Assembly (NCBI RefSeq): GCF_905220365.1
Contig: NC_061129.1
Coordinates: 10,106,803 to 10,170,802, forward strand
Source of the DNA: Vanessa cardui
Lineage: Eukaryota; Arthropoda; Insecta; Lepidoptera; Nymphalidae
Direction of reading: 5' to 3'
DNA length: 64,000 nt
The notes below the pieces were generated by a model, which saw only the letters and a program-made list of their open reading frames with translations, searched no databases and was not told where the DNA came from. The translations under genes and the position numbers were made by a program. Positions 37,956-50,200 of the stretch are shown here, in pieces. Every line of letters starts with the position of its first letter. Within the stretch, counting starts at the first letter, position 1.

Positions 37956-38093
37956 AAACTAAAATATCTCCTACGTACAGACCTAGGATAGCCAATTTAT
38001 CAAAGTTTGGCTGTCCTAGGTCTGTACGTAGGAGATATTTTAGTTTAGGAGATAGCCAATTTATCAAAGTTGGGCAACTTTGATAAATTGGCT
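37956..38093. repeat. Nested double hairpin: 40-bp and 19-bp inverted repeats plus direct repeat
   Basis: Bases 37956-37995 and 38007-38046 are inverted repeats over 40 bp with one mismatch and an 11-nt loop. Directly after, 38054-38072 and 38075-38093 form a second perfect stem of 19 bp with a 2-nt loop. The loop side of the first hairpin and the left arm of the second are direct repeats (gatagccaatttatcaaagt at 37987 and 38051). A related 'tcctaggtct' recurs at 38095-38104 and 38235-38244. It may be a foldback-type element or serial inverted duplication. Confidence 0.85.
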
Positions 38094-38412
38094 GTCCTAG
38101 GTCTATATAGAATATTGCACCATGTAAAGTATGAAAAGTGTCTTTAACACTACCACTATTATTTCAAACATGCATATGGGACTTGTGGGTTATGGTCAAA
38201 GATTTCACAGAGGCCGCCGCCTAAATTTTGTCATCCTAGGTCTCGGCACTACTCAAAACTAGACAAAATCTATACAGGAATCTATCTCTAATTTAAGCTT
38301 ATTAAATTTAAAATAATTAATACATAATTAATGTTTGAATGAGGAATATAATCAATTCATTTGGAATTGCCAATTGGAAAGGATGGAACCAAACTTACCT
38401 TTGTTTGTCAAC

Positions 38413-38700
38413 AGAGCTGAGATGACCCAGTGGTTAGAACACGTGCATCTTAATGATTCCCGATGATTGCGGGTTCAAACCCAGGCAAGCACCACTACAT
38501 ATATCTGCTTAATTTGTGTTTATAATTAATCTCGTGGTCGGCGGTGAAGGAAAACATCGTGAGGAAACCTGCATGTGTCTAATTTCATCCAAATTCAGCC
38601 ACATGTGTATTCCAACAACACACATTGAAATAGGATTTTAATGGAAGAGTAGGCCTGGGAAGGCCTGAGGCAGTGGGAAATTTACAGGCTGTTACTGTAC
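38413..38700 (+). mobile_element. tRNA-derived lepidopteran SINE
   Basis: Starts with a tRNA-like head 'gatgacccagtggttag' (A-box region, about 38420-38437), then a B-box gggttcaaaccc at 38471-38482 followed by 'aggcaagcaccactacat'. The body includes 'ggtcggcggtgaaggaaaac' and 'atcgtgaggaaacctgcatg', and the end is 'cagtgggaaatttacaggct'. I recognise this as the common SINE of butterflies and moths. Internal changes and a deletion before the tail indicate an older copy. The tRNA-like head is not a functional tRNA gene. Confidence 0.85.
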
Positions 38701-40191
38701 TTTACTTTTTCCTTTTGTATGTCAAGCATATTGACATACGATTTTCTTTATTTGTTATCCGAACATATACATGAAAACTATAAGATTCCACTTGAACTTC
38801 TTCTCAAGTATATTTTTAACTGATGTTATGAATTATAATGATAACGTAATACCTTCAGAATTAGGCATATATTATTCACGTTAAACATTATTACAACATC
38901 GCGAAAAAGTAAATTTACTTATCATTTAAATAAATATTTTGCTAAATTTTATGCCTGTGTAATATATTATTACGTATATAATATAGAGCAATGACGATTA
39001 TACCGAATATAGACATATTCTAAAGCTCTAGAATTACATTCAAGTTATCTGGACTAAGTTAAATATAAGTTTATTGAAGCTATTAATGTATGTGAAAATA
39101 AATATAGAATTTGTATACATAAAAAATACACTAAAATATTTGATCGACAGCTTATATCTATCATGCGACCTTTGCGTGTTTTTCACTTTAAAAAAAGTCT
39201 GATGACAATTTCATTGACTGATATTAATATTGTTGTCCGTCCCGTAAAGGGTTACGATGTTTGCTCGACAGGTTTACTTTACAACGTGAACTCCGGAAGT
39301 GCTGAACAAATATTATTAAATATATTTTTAGTGTAGCCCTCTATCAAGATAAATCAAATTTTAAAGTATTTTTTGATATTTCTAAGCGGGCATTTCATTA
39401 TTTGTATGATGATGTGAACTAGCGATTTTGAGTTCAGATTTACCCACGTGTAGCACCAAATCCCATATCACCTGGGAACGATTATTTTACAATATACTCA
39501 TATATCAGATAGTATGTGGTCAAACTAACATTATAACCTAAATACAGATGAATTTGCTTATTTATTTAATACTATTTTATAATATTGACTAACAATAGAA
39601 TGAAAAAAAAGTATCAAATTATTCGCTTAAAATCGTTTTAATAGTAATTTTCCAGTAGGCACGTTTCTTATTTCCGTAATGCTTATGAAACCTCAATTTC
39701 CTTGACTGAAATACAATAGAGACGTCGTGGCCGGGCTCCAGACGACTGTAGTGCTTCTTAGAGAAACATTTACGTGTCTGTTTCACGGTTCACTTGATTC
39801 GTTCAGTTAAAATTGTTTACGTTCTATTCTATGAGCTGTCAAATGTTATCTCGAGACTGTGCTGGAATAAAGTACTGTTTATTTAAAAATTAAATCAGTG
39901 ACTATTAAGTATTTTACAACAGAACAAATAATAGCTTAGATTGTAATCACGGCATGTTTTTTGAGTAATATAAAAAATAGTTATTAAAAAATGATTTTAA
40001 CTAGGATCAATAAGAACCATTAGTTTTTATTTTTAGCACTATAACACCACAACAAGGCCCATTTTGCCCATGAAATAGAGCACAATGTGTGCGAAAACAA
40101 AAACAAGTAACTTTCAAAAACGATTCGCTTAGCTAGTCAGCTATATACGTATGTATCTGTAGGTAGAAAAATAGTCTAAGTTAACATTTTT

Positions 40192-41400
40192 ATGCTCTAC
40201 TATGCATTAATCGTAACCTTCTTCGGAAGAGGTATTCTTGAAGAATGTACTCGTAACTCACATCGTAATATAAGCGTGAAATATAATGTCATATGTGACA
40301 TTGGGTATAATGAATCATTGCAGTGGGCCCGATGGCATCTCTCCTATTGTGATGTTTTAAAGGTATCACAAGTATCATATTTAAAGGTATCTGTTTGGGC
40401 TTCGGCTATAGACTATTGGAAGACAGCGTTTGGTGCACTGGTCGAGCTAACTATACAAGTTGTTTTTCAAGGTAAGTCCATAATCAACTTAGGTATAGAA
40501 CAGCGAATGTCAGTATGATTTTCGTTGGTATCGTTCAGCTCTCACGCGGTGAGTTTACCTGACTCATAAATTGTCTGAAGCAGACTGGACATAACGAAGA
40601 TACCTTTTTCGAAGCTTTCCGGGAATCACCTGGGACCTAGGTAGGGACCTATGGGCTTTCCGGATAATAAAATAACAGTCTTCGATGTACCACGTTGTTT
40701 ACGATATAATTTACCTTATAGGTATACCAGCTGCGCTGATATTACTCGGGAGTACATATTATACGATTTGATACTCATATAAAACATGTGTATCAAATCG
40801 AATCGTTGCTAAGCAAAGTCGCGGATGAGGCACTAAACTTGGCCCAAATCATTCCCAATAAAACTAAAATTTCCGCGTTGACCGTTTGTTTACTTTTGAA
40901 GACGCAACAGTCCATTATGTTGGAGCATTGCCTAAAACATTACAAGGCGCAAAATCTGGCCTACATCGAGTTTGCTCTTATTTTTTTTACGGGAGCGTCC
41001 CAGTCTTCTTGAATTTGACCGCATTGAACGAAGAGCGACTCGAACTCTTCATGATCCAGTTATTTCTGTTCGGCTCAAACCTTTGGATTTGCGTAGATTT
41101 GGGATCATTCGATATCATTAATCACATTTTTCAAGGAAAATGTGCAGATAAGTTGTTTCGATTAACGACATTGCGTTAAAATTATAAATTCCATCCATAC
41201 CACTTTTATGAAATCGGAAATCCACAAGAACGCGATTTGAAGGCATTAGCATCACTCATTGGGATCAACTCTCGCAGGCGAGTTTTCGGAACCGATAAAG
41301 AAAGTATCGTTAAGCTGAGCGTGAGTAGGAAGCAAATCATAATTTATGAATTGCTCTTGGTTTTACTGACCGTAAGCAAAGCGAGTCTTTTATCGTATTA
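40192..41400 (+). pseudogene. Stretch of disrupted coding-like frames, origin unknown
   Basis: Several + strand frames (40192-40518, 40788-41012, 40886-41179) lie in a GC-richer block where frames overlap and then stop, as in a decayed gene or transposon. None of the translations resembles a family I know. Open frames continue weakly to about 41400. Whether this was ever coding is uncertain. Confidence 0.2.
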
Positions 41401-41548
41401 ATTAACCAGATAGTGCTGCAGATATATAGATATAGATAGATTTTCAAATAATCATACTAAACTAAAATAAATAAGGCATGTTAAAGTAAGTGGCGCCTGT
41501 GTGTTTATTAAAGCAAAAAACATTTTTATGACTTTAAGCTAATATACA

Positions 41549-43085
41549 CACATCAACACTGTCTAGGGATATTTGGAATTTACTTAATTATTTCAAAATT
41601 TATTAGAGATAACATGCAACATGTTTATATTTTTATAAAGCCCATTTATTTGACTATACTCCAAAATAAAAAATAAACCTTATTATATAAAGAAAGAAAA
41701 AACGTAAAATAATGGTAAAACTAACAATTAATGTTTGTCTCAAGAAAATGTGAAAAATATAGGAAAGTTATTGTTTATAATAGTCATATGAAAAATAAGT
41801 AGTCGGTAAAACCACCCAGGACCTTTATAATGATCCTGCAACATTTTTTCATACTTTGAATTAAGTGATCCAAGTCTTGCTGCGGTATATTGTCCCAAGT
41901 CCGACTAAGATGCAAAAAAAGTTGCTCTTCCGTCGCAATATTTGCAGGTAAATTCCTCAAAGCCCTTCTTTGGAGTATGTCCCATGCATACTCTATGGGG
42001 TTTAGGTCAGGTAATTGAGCGGGCCAGCCTAAGACCGATACATCTTGTTCCTGCAACCACTCTCGCTGTGTGCGGACGGGCGTTATTGTGCATGAGCGTG
42101 AATTCTTGGCCCATTTTTAGTCTACGGGGCTAAATTATTGGCACAATCATCTCGTTACGGTATTTATCAGCCGCCATTGTTTTTCTGATCCAAACGAGAT
42201 CTGTTCTTCCAACAAGATGAATTCTCGCCCAAACCATAATTATCCCGCCGTGGTATGAATGGACTTTCTGAAGATGTTGCAGACGGCTATCATGACCAGG
42301 GAATCGCCAAACATGTACTCTACGTGTATCAGGATGGAAACCGAACCGGGACTCATCGGTAAACAGCACTACAGACCACTGGTTATCTTCTGAGAGCAAA
42401 TTTACACGAACCCACTCTAGTCGTCGCCCACGATTTCCTCGGCGAGCTCTAGAGCTGGAGTGCGAAGCGGTCTGCGAGCATGATGGTTAGCTACATGCAG
42501 CCGTCTCCTGACAGTTTGGTCACTCACAAGCAACTGATCCTCTGGCTGGAGCCTCTGAACCAATTGCAGTGCCGTAACATTTGGATCTCTTTTCGCGGCA
42601 ACTTGCAAATATCGGTCTTGTCGTTGAGTGGTTATGCGTTTCCCACCTGGATATCTTTCCATCACTTCGCCAGTAGCACGGTAGCGTGACCATAACCTAG
42701 ATATAACGTTTTGTCTTATTCCAATCTCCTCAGCAATACTCCGTTGAGTAGCCCCAGCTTGGAGCATGCCTACTGCCCTTAGCATTACTTCTTTCGTTAA
42801 ATGGCGCCGCTGCATGATGCACACAATAGGTTTAACTCGAAATTAATCGAAAATTTGTCATAAAACTTGAATTTGACACAAAAAATATCTCAATATGACT
42901 GTAGGTAAACGAAACTTTCGGCCATTGCTACCATTATGTCGCGTAAATATTTTATATTCAAATTCAAATTTAGAATCGTCCAAGAAGGTTTACAAAATAG
43001 TCTATCATCAAAAGATTTTAAAACTGGCTATGATTTTTTGAGTTTAAGAATTTTATACAAAATATCCCTAGACGGTGTTGATGTG
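41549..43085 (-). mobile_element. Inactive Tc1-like transposon with terminal inverted repeats
   Basis: Ends are inverted repeats of about 26 bp: 'cacatcaacactgtctaggg' at 41549 and its near-complement ending 'gttgatgtg' at 43085, with TA next to the right end, as expected for Tc1/mariner insertion. The transposase is read on -. An N-terminal HTH part starts at ATG 42824 (RSIAEEIGIRQNVISRLWSR, then a second HTH) to 42417. The catalytic part is split by frame changes (about 42450-42130, then 42056-41784). VLFTDESRFG keeps the first catalytic Asp. The second block reads MHNNARPHTAR, so the usual HDN Asp is Asn. DLNPIEYAWD keeps the Glu. Frame breaks plus the Asp loss mark a dead copy. Confidence 0.9.
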
Positions 43086-44204
43086 TATATAAGTGAAGGA
43101 CTGTTCTAAAATTGTAGAGGAGAGAAAAAGTATCTCATATGGGCCTTGTCCCGAAAATGTGCACAGAAATGTGTAATGAGAGAGAGAATATTAAGTATAG
43201 TACGACACAACCTAGATGTAGCATTGGCAAAATTCGTAAAACCAATCGCATCCGAATTAAGTACGCTATCCCAAATTATTTCTTATGTGAATATGACCTT
43301 TACGCAAACGTAATAACTTATATTATCATGTGACCGTCATATTCGTCAATTTGACACGTCGATTTACATGGACTTGTAATCAATCTATAGCCACGAATAG
43401 CGTCGAGTGGCGCGATAGGGAGCTATTTCTACTGGTTGTATAAATCGGGAAGAATCGGTTTTATTGAATTTGCCGATGCTACATCTAAGTTGAGTCGAAT
43501 TATACATTAATATTTTGGCGTTTCTAAATTGGATAAATTAAGTATCGCCATATGTAAGGAGATTTTTAAGTTTCTCTACAATTTTCTTGTACTCTATACA
43601 TTATTGGCGCGATTTTCCAAATTTAACCCACTAACTTCAGCAGTCCCGAGTAATTTTCAGCGATTTTGAAAGATCATTTTTTACTTTGATTGTTTAATAG
43701 CCATAAGTATCCATTCGTCATATGATATGATACTCATAAAAATGTGATTTAATTATTTTTAGTATTATTTTTTTAGAGTTGAAGACTTATCGGGTACTTT
43801 ATTTTACGGGATTCCTATTTTTCAGAAGAGCAACTTTGCTTCAAAATCTATTTGCGTTAATTGAAAAAAATTAAAGTAGGTTAAAATTATTGTCGGACAT
43901 TGATATATAATCCGTTATATATGTTTATCATTATATATGTTGCAAGCTAAAACGAAAAAAGTAATCACTATTGTAAATGGTAAATCAATTCTACATAAAC
44001 ATGTAATTTACATAAATAAAGGACACAATGTATAAGAAATTTATTATAATTTGAAAGTCTAGTACAAACTCAATCTTATTTTACAGGAATCATTTTAAGC
44101 TTAATAATTGACTAAACAGATCTAAAATTAATTATGCAGATAAGCGCACATTATATAATGTTAATAACGAAAGCACATCACTCTTTAAGCTGAAGTCTTA
44201 ACGA
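43086..44204. other. Spacer and SLC7 3' UTR
   Basis: AT-rich DNA between the Tc1 element and the stop of the SLC7 gene. A - strand AATAAA (TTTATT at 44040-44045) lies about 160 bp downstream of the stop. The + frame at 43139-43333 has no recognisable product. Confidence 0.6.
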
Positions 44205-47200
44205 TCATAAATCTTTCGAGTCTTCTGGCAGACATAGGAACATTTTGGAGCAGAAAACGTTGAAACTGTTGCAGGCGTTCAGCAGCCAGCTCGGTCTGTC
44301 TTTCCATACAATGAACACCCAAAATACTGGAACACCGAGTGCTATGAAGGCCACACCGATCCCGACCTCCATAGGGTGAGTAAAACAGGAGAAGACTACA
44401 AGGAATGTACAAATGATTAGGAACGCTATTGGTAGAAGGAGGTTGACGCGGATCGGTCGTTGCAGGTCAGCGCGAGTGTACCGCAACCACAAGAGTCCAG
44501 CCACTGAGCACAAGATGAATAAAGCTTCGACCGCAGTGACGTACACGATCAGAGACTCCACGTTGTTGGACATCAAAAGCACGAGTGTCACAAGGCACTG
44601 CAAAGAAAAAAATCTTATATTTAACATACACATAAATAATGGGCTATTAATATTTTGTTAATAATATGCCGTGAATCTTCATATTACAATGTAACTGTGA
44701 TACCTAATCTTTAACCTAAAAACCTAAAACGAGATCTTAATCGACCTCGGTTTTTTATCAATTCACAGACTACATTTACCAAATTTCCCAAATTGTCAGG
44801 CAAGCAATTATTATCTTGTTTAAAGAGGCCCCAGTTAAAAGAGGATGAAATGGTTTTGATGGGTGAAAATGTTAATCAATAAAATATGTTTTAAGATTTT
44901 TATATTTATAGTAGCGGCTTTGCACGGGTGCATTGCTGATACTTAATATTCTACAGATTTTTTTTATTTACGACATCGCAATAAATTATCAGTGTTTCTC
45001 TAGTACATTATCTATGTATTATACACAAAAACCTTACCCTCGAATCACTCTATTAAAAACAGCATCAAAATTCGTTGCGTAATTTTTAAGATCAAAGCAT
45101 AGGGACAAAAAGCGGGAAGCGACTATGTTATATACTTTGTAAAGATTTATTTTCGTGGAAATAATATGTTATTTACTGTATAATCTAAATGAAACTTATA
45201 GTTTAAGATAAACTGATGATTTCATTTGTGTTTTTCGAAACAAAAACTTTATTTACAAAAAAAGTGTTTTGTAAATAAAGTTTGCTTTAAAGCTCTAATA
45301 ATTCCCAGTAACAGAAATATTTTAATGCCTCTTAAGAATGAATAATTATTTATCTATATATATGTATATTTAGATATGAATCACTTTATTTTACTCGTTA
45401 CATTAATCAGATATATTTTGAAATAATAACATAAAATTTTTATTTTATTATAATTTTAAATATGAATGTACTGAAATGGATTGAATCAAAGAAACTTTTA
45501 AAGTTCCTTATTTAATTAACCTACTGTTTACTTATGACGTTATGGATTAAATAAGTTATATAAGTGGAAATAATGATTAATTATTAAAGATTTTTAATAT
45601 AATTTTTGTTACTCTGTCGAGTCTCTTGTGATTTCTAAAATCATTAGAATATTACTAAAAAAAACTGGTCCCGATCTGTAGACAGTAGACAGTTCGAGTC
45701 CATAGGTATTTATTAATACGCTAATTTATTTAGATTTTATACAAAAATCGTAACAATTTATGTCAAGGATAACAAGTATGTGATTAGTGTTGTAAAAAAG
45801 GATTTCATATAAAAAATCGCTTTCATTTTAAAATGTAAATCGCTATCTCTGCTAAAATAAATCAACATTCTTTGCTAAATTTTTTTTTTCTATTACAATT
45901 ACAAAGTTGGCATTGTACAGTCCGGGTAAGAAAAGGTTCGTCACCTTAAGATCTATTTTCGTGTGCTCAGTACGAGCGATAATCTGCTTTACCTATCGAG
46001 AATGACATATTCTGTCGTAATAATTTTATGTTTAGATTCAAAAGGTATTAAGAATTTAAGACTTTAAGAGGAATTAATTTGAAAACTGACGAAGGTTTTC
46101 TTACTCTGACTGTACATACTGATAATATTTTCGTTATGGTTGTTAAATGTTACGTATATTTTATTACTAACGTATCAAAGCGTTTACTTCAAATCGTACA
46201 TTAATGCCCACTTTATATGGGCAGTGATTATTTTATGACTTTCAACGAATAAACATATTTTCTTATTAGTTCAGCAAAAACGGATATTTCAATTAACAAT
46301 AATTACCATAGAGTTGAATTTATTCTACGTTTGCTAAAATGTCAAAGTTAAACTAATTTCTTCAAAAAGGCTTTATATCTCTATAATTTCATTAATCTAC
46401 AATTACTCTGTGTATCGATACTCTGTGAACAAAACGTCACCACGGATTTTCACTTATCGATATTATTTTAAAAACTTTGTTTCCACTAGTTAACGATGTT
46501 AGTCATGCTCTATACCTATATACGTTTATATGTATACAAGAACTGTTATAATTTTAATATTGATATCTTTTTGCACGTTGTCCTTTGTTTAGGTAATATA
46601 CTTAATGTTTAGTAAACATGTAGAAAAATATTAAGTGGCGATTAATGACTCTTTCATGACATCTATAACATTTCTATACTATTTGGTCATGAAAAATCAA
46701 TTAAAATCATTGTAAGTATATTATATATAACGAGTAATAATTTGTAGGATTAAACATAGTTGTATACAATAATGCAATTTATGTTTCACTATTATCTGTC
46801 CCCTTTACCAACTGTCAGGCTCACGTTCCTAATTATGGAGGGCCCCTCCATCGAGCCTGGTGGTCAACAATCATCCTCAATTTATTTGGAATGAAAACAA
46901 ATATAAAATCATAGACATACCATAAAAATAAGTGAAGGCACAGGCGTGAGACGCTTTATGTCGATGAGAGAAATCGCCAAAGGCAAATGTCCGTTCCTTG
47001 CTCCGACGAAGAAAAGCCTCGACGATGCATAAATAGCTCCATTGAGAGATCCGAAAGTACAGAGTGCCACAAAAAGAGGCATTATCCAGGACATGACACC
47101 CAAGATCTTCTCACTAAATGTAACGGCCACCGCTTCTGAGGCGCGAATCTCATTATTTGTAAGTACAGCGAAATATGCAACGTTGGTCAATGCGTACACG

Positions 47201-50200
47201 AGAGTCACCACTGGCATGGAAATGCAGATTGCACGTGGAAGGTTTCTGAAATATAGAAACGTAATAAAATAAACATTTGTTTACAAATATTATAACTATC
47301 TAATATTAATTATTAACGTCCAGTAACAATTAATTAGATCGCATTTCAGAATCATATACGTTCGCTTACTATTAAATTATCACGTAATAAATGTACGAAA
47401 TATTTTATTAATAAAAAAGCGGTAATGAAGTTGTGCTGGATATATGTTGTTACTCAATCAAATCAGAATAGCAAAATTTGCAACAGATATATATTGGTCC
47501 ATCACGGATGTTATGGATATGTCATTTCGGATCTGAATATGGAAACGGATATATTAATTATATTTTATCGGTTTTAGATGCGGATACGGATACGAAATGA
47601 TTTCGAACTATCGGAGAATATTATTATATTAGATTATTACTATAAGATAACAATTTCACCTTATTTGTAGGCTGTTGTTTAGTAGTAGGTATAATCGCAA
47701 AACAAAAAATTACACTTTTAAAATACAATTAGCTACTCTCTTTAGGTGTAACATTATACAAAAATAAATATATAATAATTTACAGGAATATATTTTTATC
47801 AGTTACGGTTACGGATTGATTTTTGTTGGAATATCTGATAATTAAGGTGACGGCTACGCAGCTCCATAACATCCGTGATATAGCTTATAATCTGGAATAC
47901 CACATACGTTACTTTTGATCCCGGAAAAATGTACCTAATCGTGACTAAGACCTGCTTCTCAGTTCTGATGGCAGTGGTCTAGGACTATTAGTATCATAAA
48001 TGCGAAAGAATGACATGACATATTTTTTAAATATTGATAAATGTAGAGTACTAAAGTGTTACTGATAGTGCAAATGTTCGTACGGAAAAGTTGTATACTT
48101 TAGAGGAAAATAGATTGAATAATAATAAGTTATATTGCATGAATGCGACACTATTTAATAATGTATGGAATGCATCTACATAATAGTATATACCTAGTAG
48201 CAGAAATTGTCTACTGGGACATCTTAATATAATTATATAATAATACTCTACAAGGCTATTGTAAGTAGGCTCCATGTCAGATATGCCCTTACAATAATAA
48301 ATACGTATGTATATACGTATTTATTATTGTAAGGGCATATCTGACATGGAGCCTACTTACAATAGCCTGGTAGAGTATTATTATATAATTATAACACTAA
48401 TTTCTGGCCTCGTATATCCCTAATCTATACAGATTAGGGATATACGAGGCCAGAAATTAGTGTTATAATTTTAGAAATAATTAATACTAATTGACCGTCT
48501 TTGTAATGCAATCATGAAAATCGCCAAAATGTTTAACTTTATTATTTTTTTTTAAATTTACACCCACGGTCTCTCAGTTGCTCGTGTCTTTTTTTACTTT
48601 ATACATTTTGGCGTTTTGTATTTTATATTTTTACTAAACATCTTCGCTGGACTTCAAGTTTGTCGTCTTCTTGGAAGACGTGGCCCACACTGACTTTTTT
48701 CATTTTAAAATTTGATATGATTATCCATAATGCAAATAAATAATACGTAAGTAATTCTTTTAATTCTATTTACTACAATCCAGCGGGCCCAGCTCCGTGC
48801 TCAATCAGAGAGAGTTATATTAATATGAAATTCATCTTTTCCTTTTTTTATCTTTTATCTGTTTCCATGGTAAGTTATGCAGATTTAATATCACATTTTA
48901 TCGGTTAAATATATATTGTAAATGTCTTGTTAAAATATGATTTATAAGGTAAAACTCACTTGTACGGCTCCTTCAATTCTTCCGTCACAAAATTTAAATA
49001 ATTCCAGCCAGAATACGAGAACAGGCCCGTATAAAAAGCGATTGCAATATTTCCTGGTTCAGTAATAGTACCCTGCATCATGTTTTCAAGGTTCTCAGTG
49101 TGTCCAGAGAATAAGTACCACAAGCTGGCGAAGAATGTTACCAGTAATGCTAATATTTTCGCCGCTGTAAACGAATCTTGGATACGAGTCACCCATTTCA
49201 CGTTGAAGCAGTTAAGAGCTGTCAAAAAACCTAAAAAGAAAAAAAATCAAGTAATAATATTTTTTTACTCTATAAAATAATAAAACTTCTAGAGTTACCT
49301 CGATGAATGTAATTCATTCATTTAGAGCCAGTGTCTTTCGTAATAATGGATATATTGTAACGGATGGTGATAAAGAAATTCACATACATACACATAAGAA
49401 CTACGAACATTATAACATACACATTAGTTTTGGGAAGTCGTGTGAAAATTACGCCGCATTTTGAAAATAATGTCTTTTTCTATGACTCTTTTTCAATTCA
49501 GGAATGCTTAGAGATGCAGCAAAATTTAACTTAATCATACCTATTGTCAATATTTTACTTCTTCACCGAGTACGTGGTGAAATATAGACACAATTATGTA
49601 TTTGAAAATTCATTGATGACACTGGACTGAAAGCGCATCATCTGTTCAAATTTACATGTTTTAATACGAGTCATATCGGCTTTTATCGTTAGTTATTAAT
49701 TAAAGATTATAACTTTTTATTTATAAAAAATGAGCCGAAGAAGAGGTCAACGATAGTAAAATATTTTGCAAACAAACAGAGATAAAATATTAATTTTAAT
49801 TTATTAAGAAAAACCGTTATCGAAGTATATCGGATACCTTAAGAATAAAGTGTTTTAATTACTTTTTTATATCTGATAAGTTATTGATATTTCATGTTTT
49901 AGCATATTGTTTTTTTTTTGCATAACCTATGTTTTTTTTATTTACAAACGTTATCAATATTATAGGGCATTGACAGTAGATTTAGCTTACAGAAGAAAGA
50001 AAAGAAAATGCAGATAAACTAATTATTATTTTATTTCATTTGACCCGAATTTACTTCGATGACCTATTATTTATTCTATCAATCAACCTGTTCATAAAAT
50101 GTGGTTTGATTGACGCATCCCTACTCCTTAACATATATAACAAAATTCTTCATTCAAATCTATACAAACATAGGCTAAGAACAACGCAGAAAATGTTTTT

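Larger units (their letters stand above)
36286..41548. other. Intergenic AT-rich region with SINE, hairpins and ORF relics
   Basis: From the LINE 3' end to the Tc1 element. Contains the double hairpin (37956-38093), a SINE (38413-38700) and a stretch of disrupted frames (40192-41400), listed separately. The remainder is AT-rich DNA with no recognisable gene. Confidence 0.6.
47246..48959. other. SLC7 intron 3, rich in inverted repeats
   Basis: A 1.7-kb intron holding the TIR element (47501-47879) and two tandem palindromes (48231-48470). No coding content seen otherwise. Confidence 0.75.

Noticed and set aside
38420..38482. tRNA gene suggested by A-box and B-box like sequences
   Set aside because: No tRNA cloverleaf can be completed. 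The context is the head of a tRNA-derived SINE.
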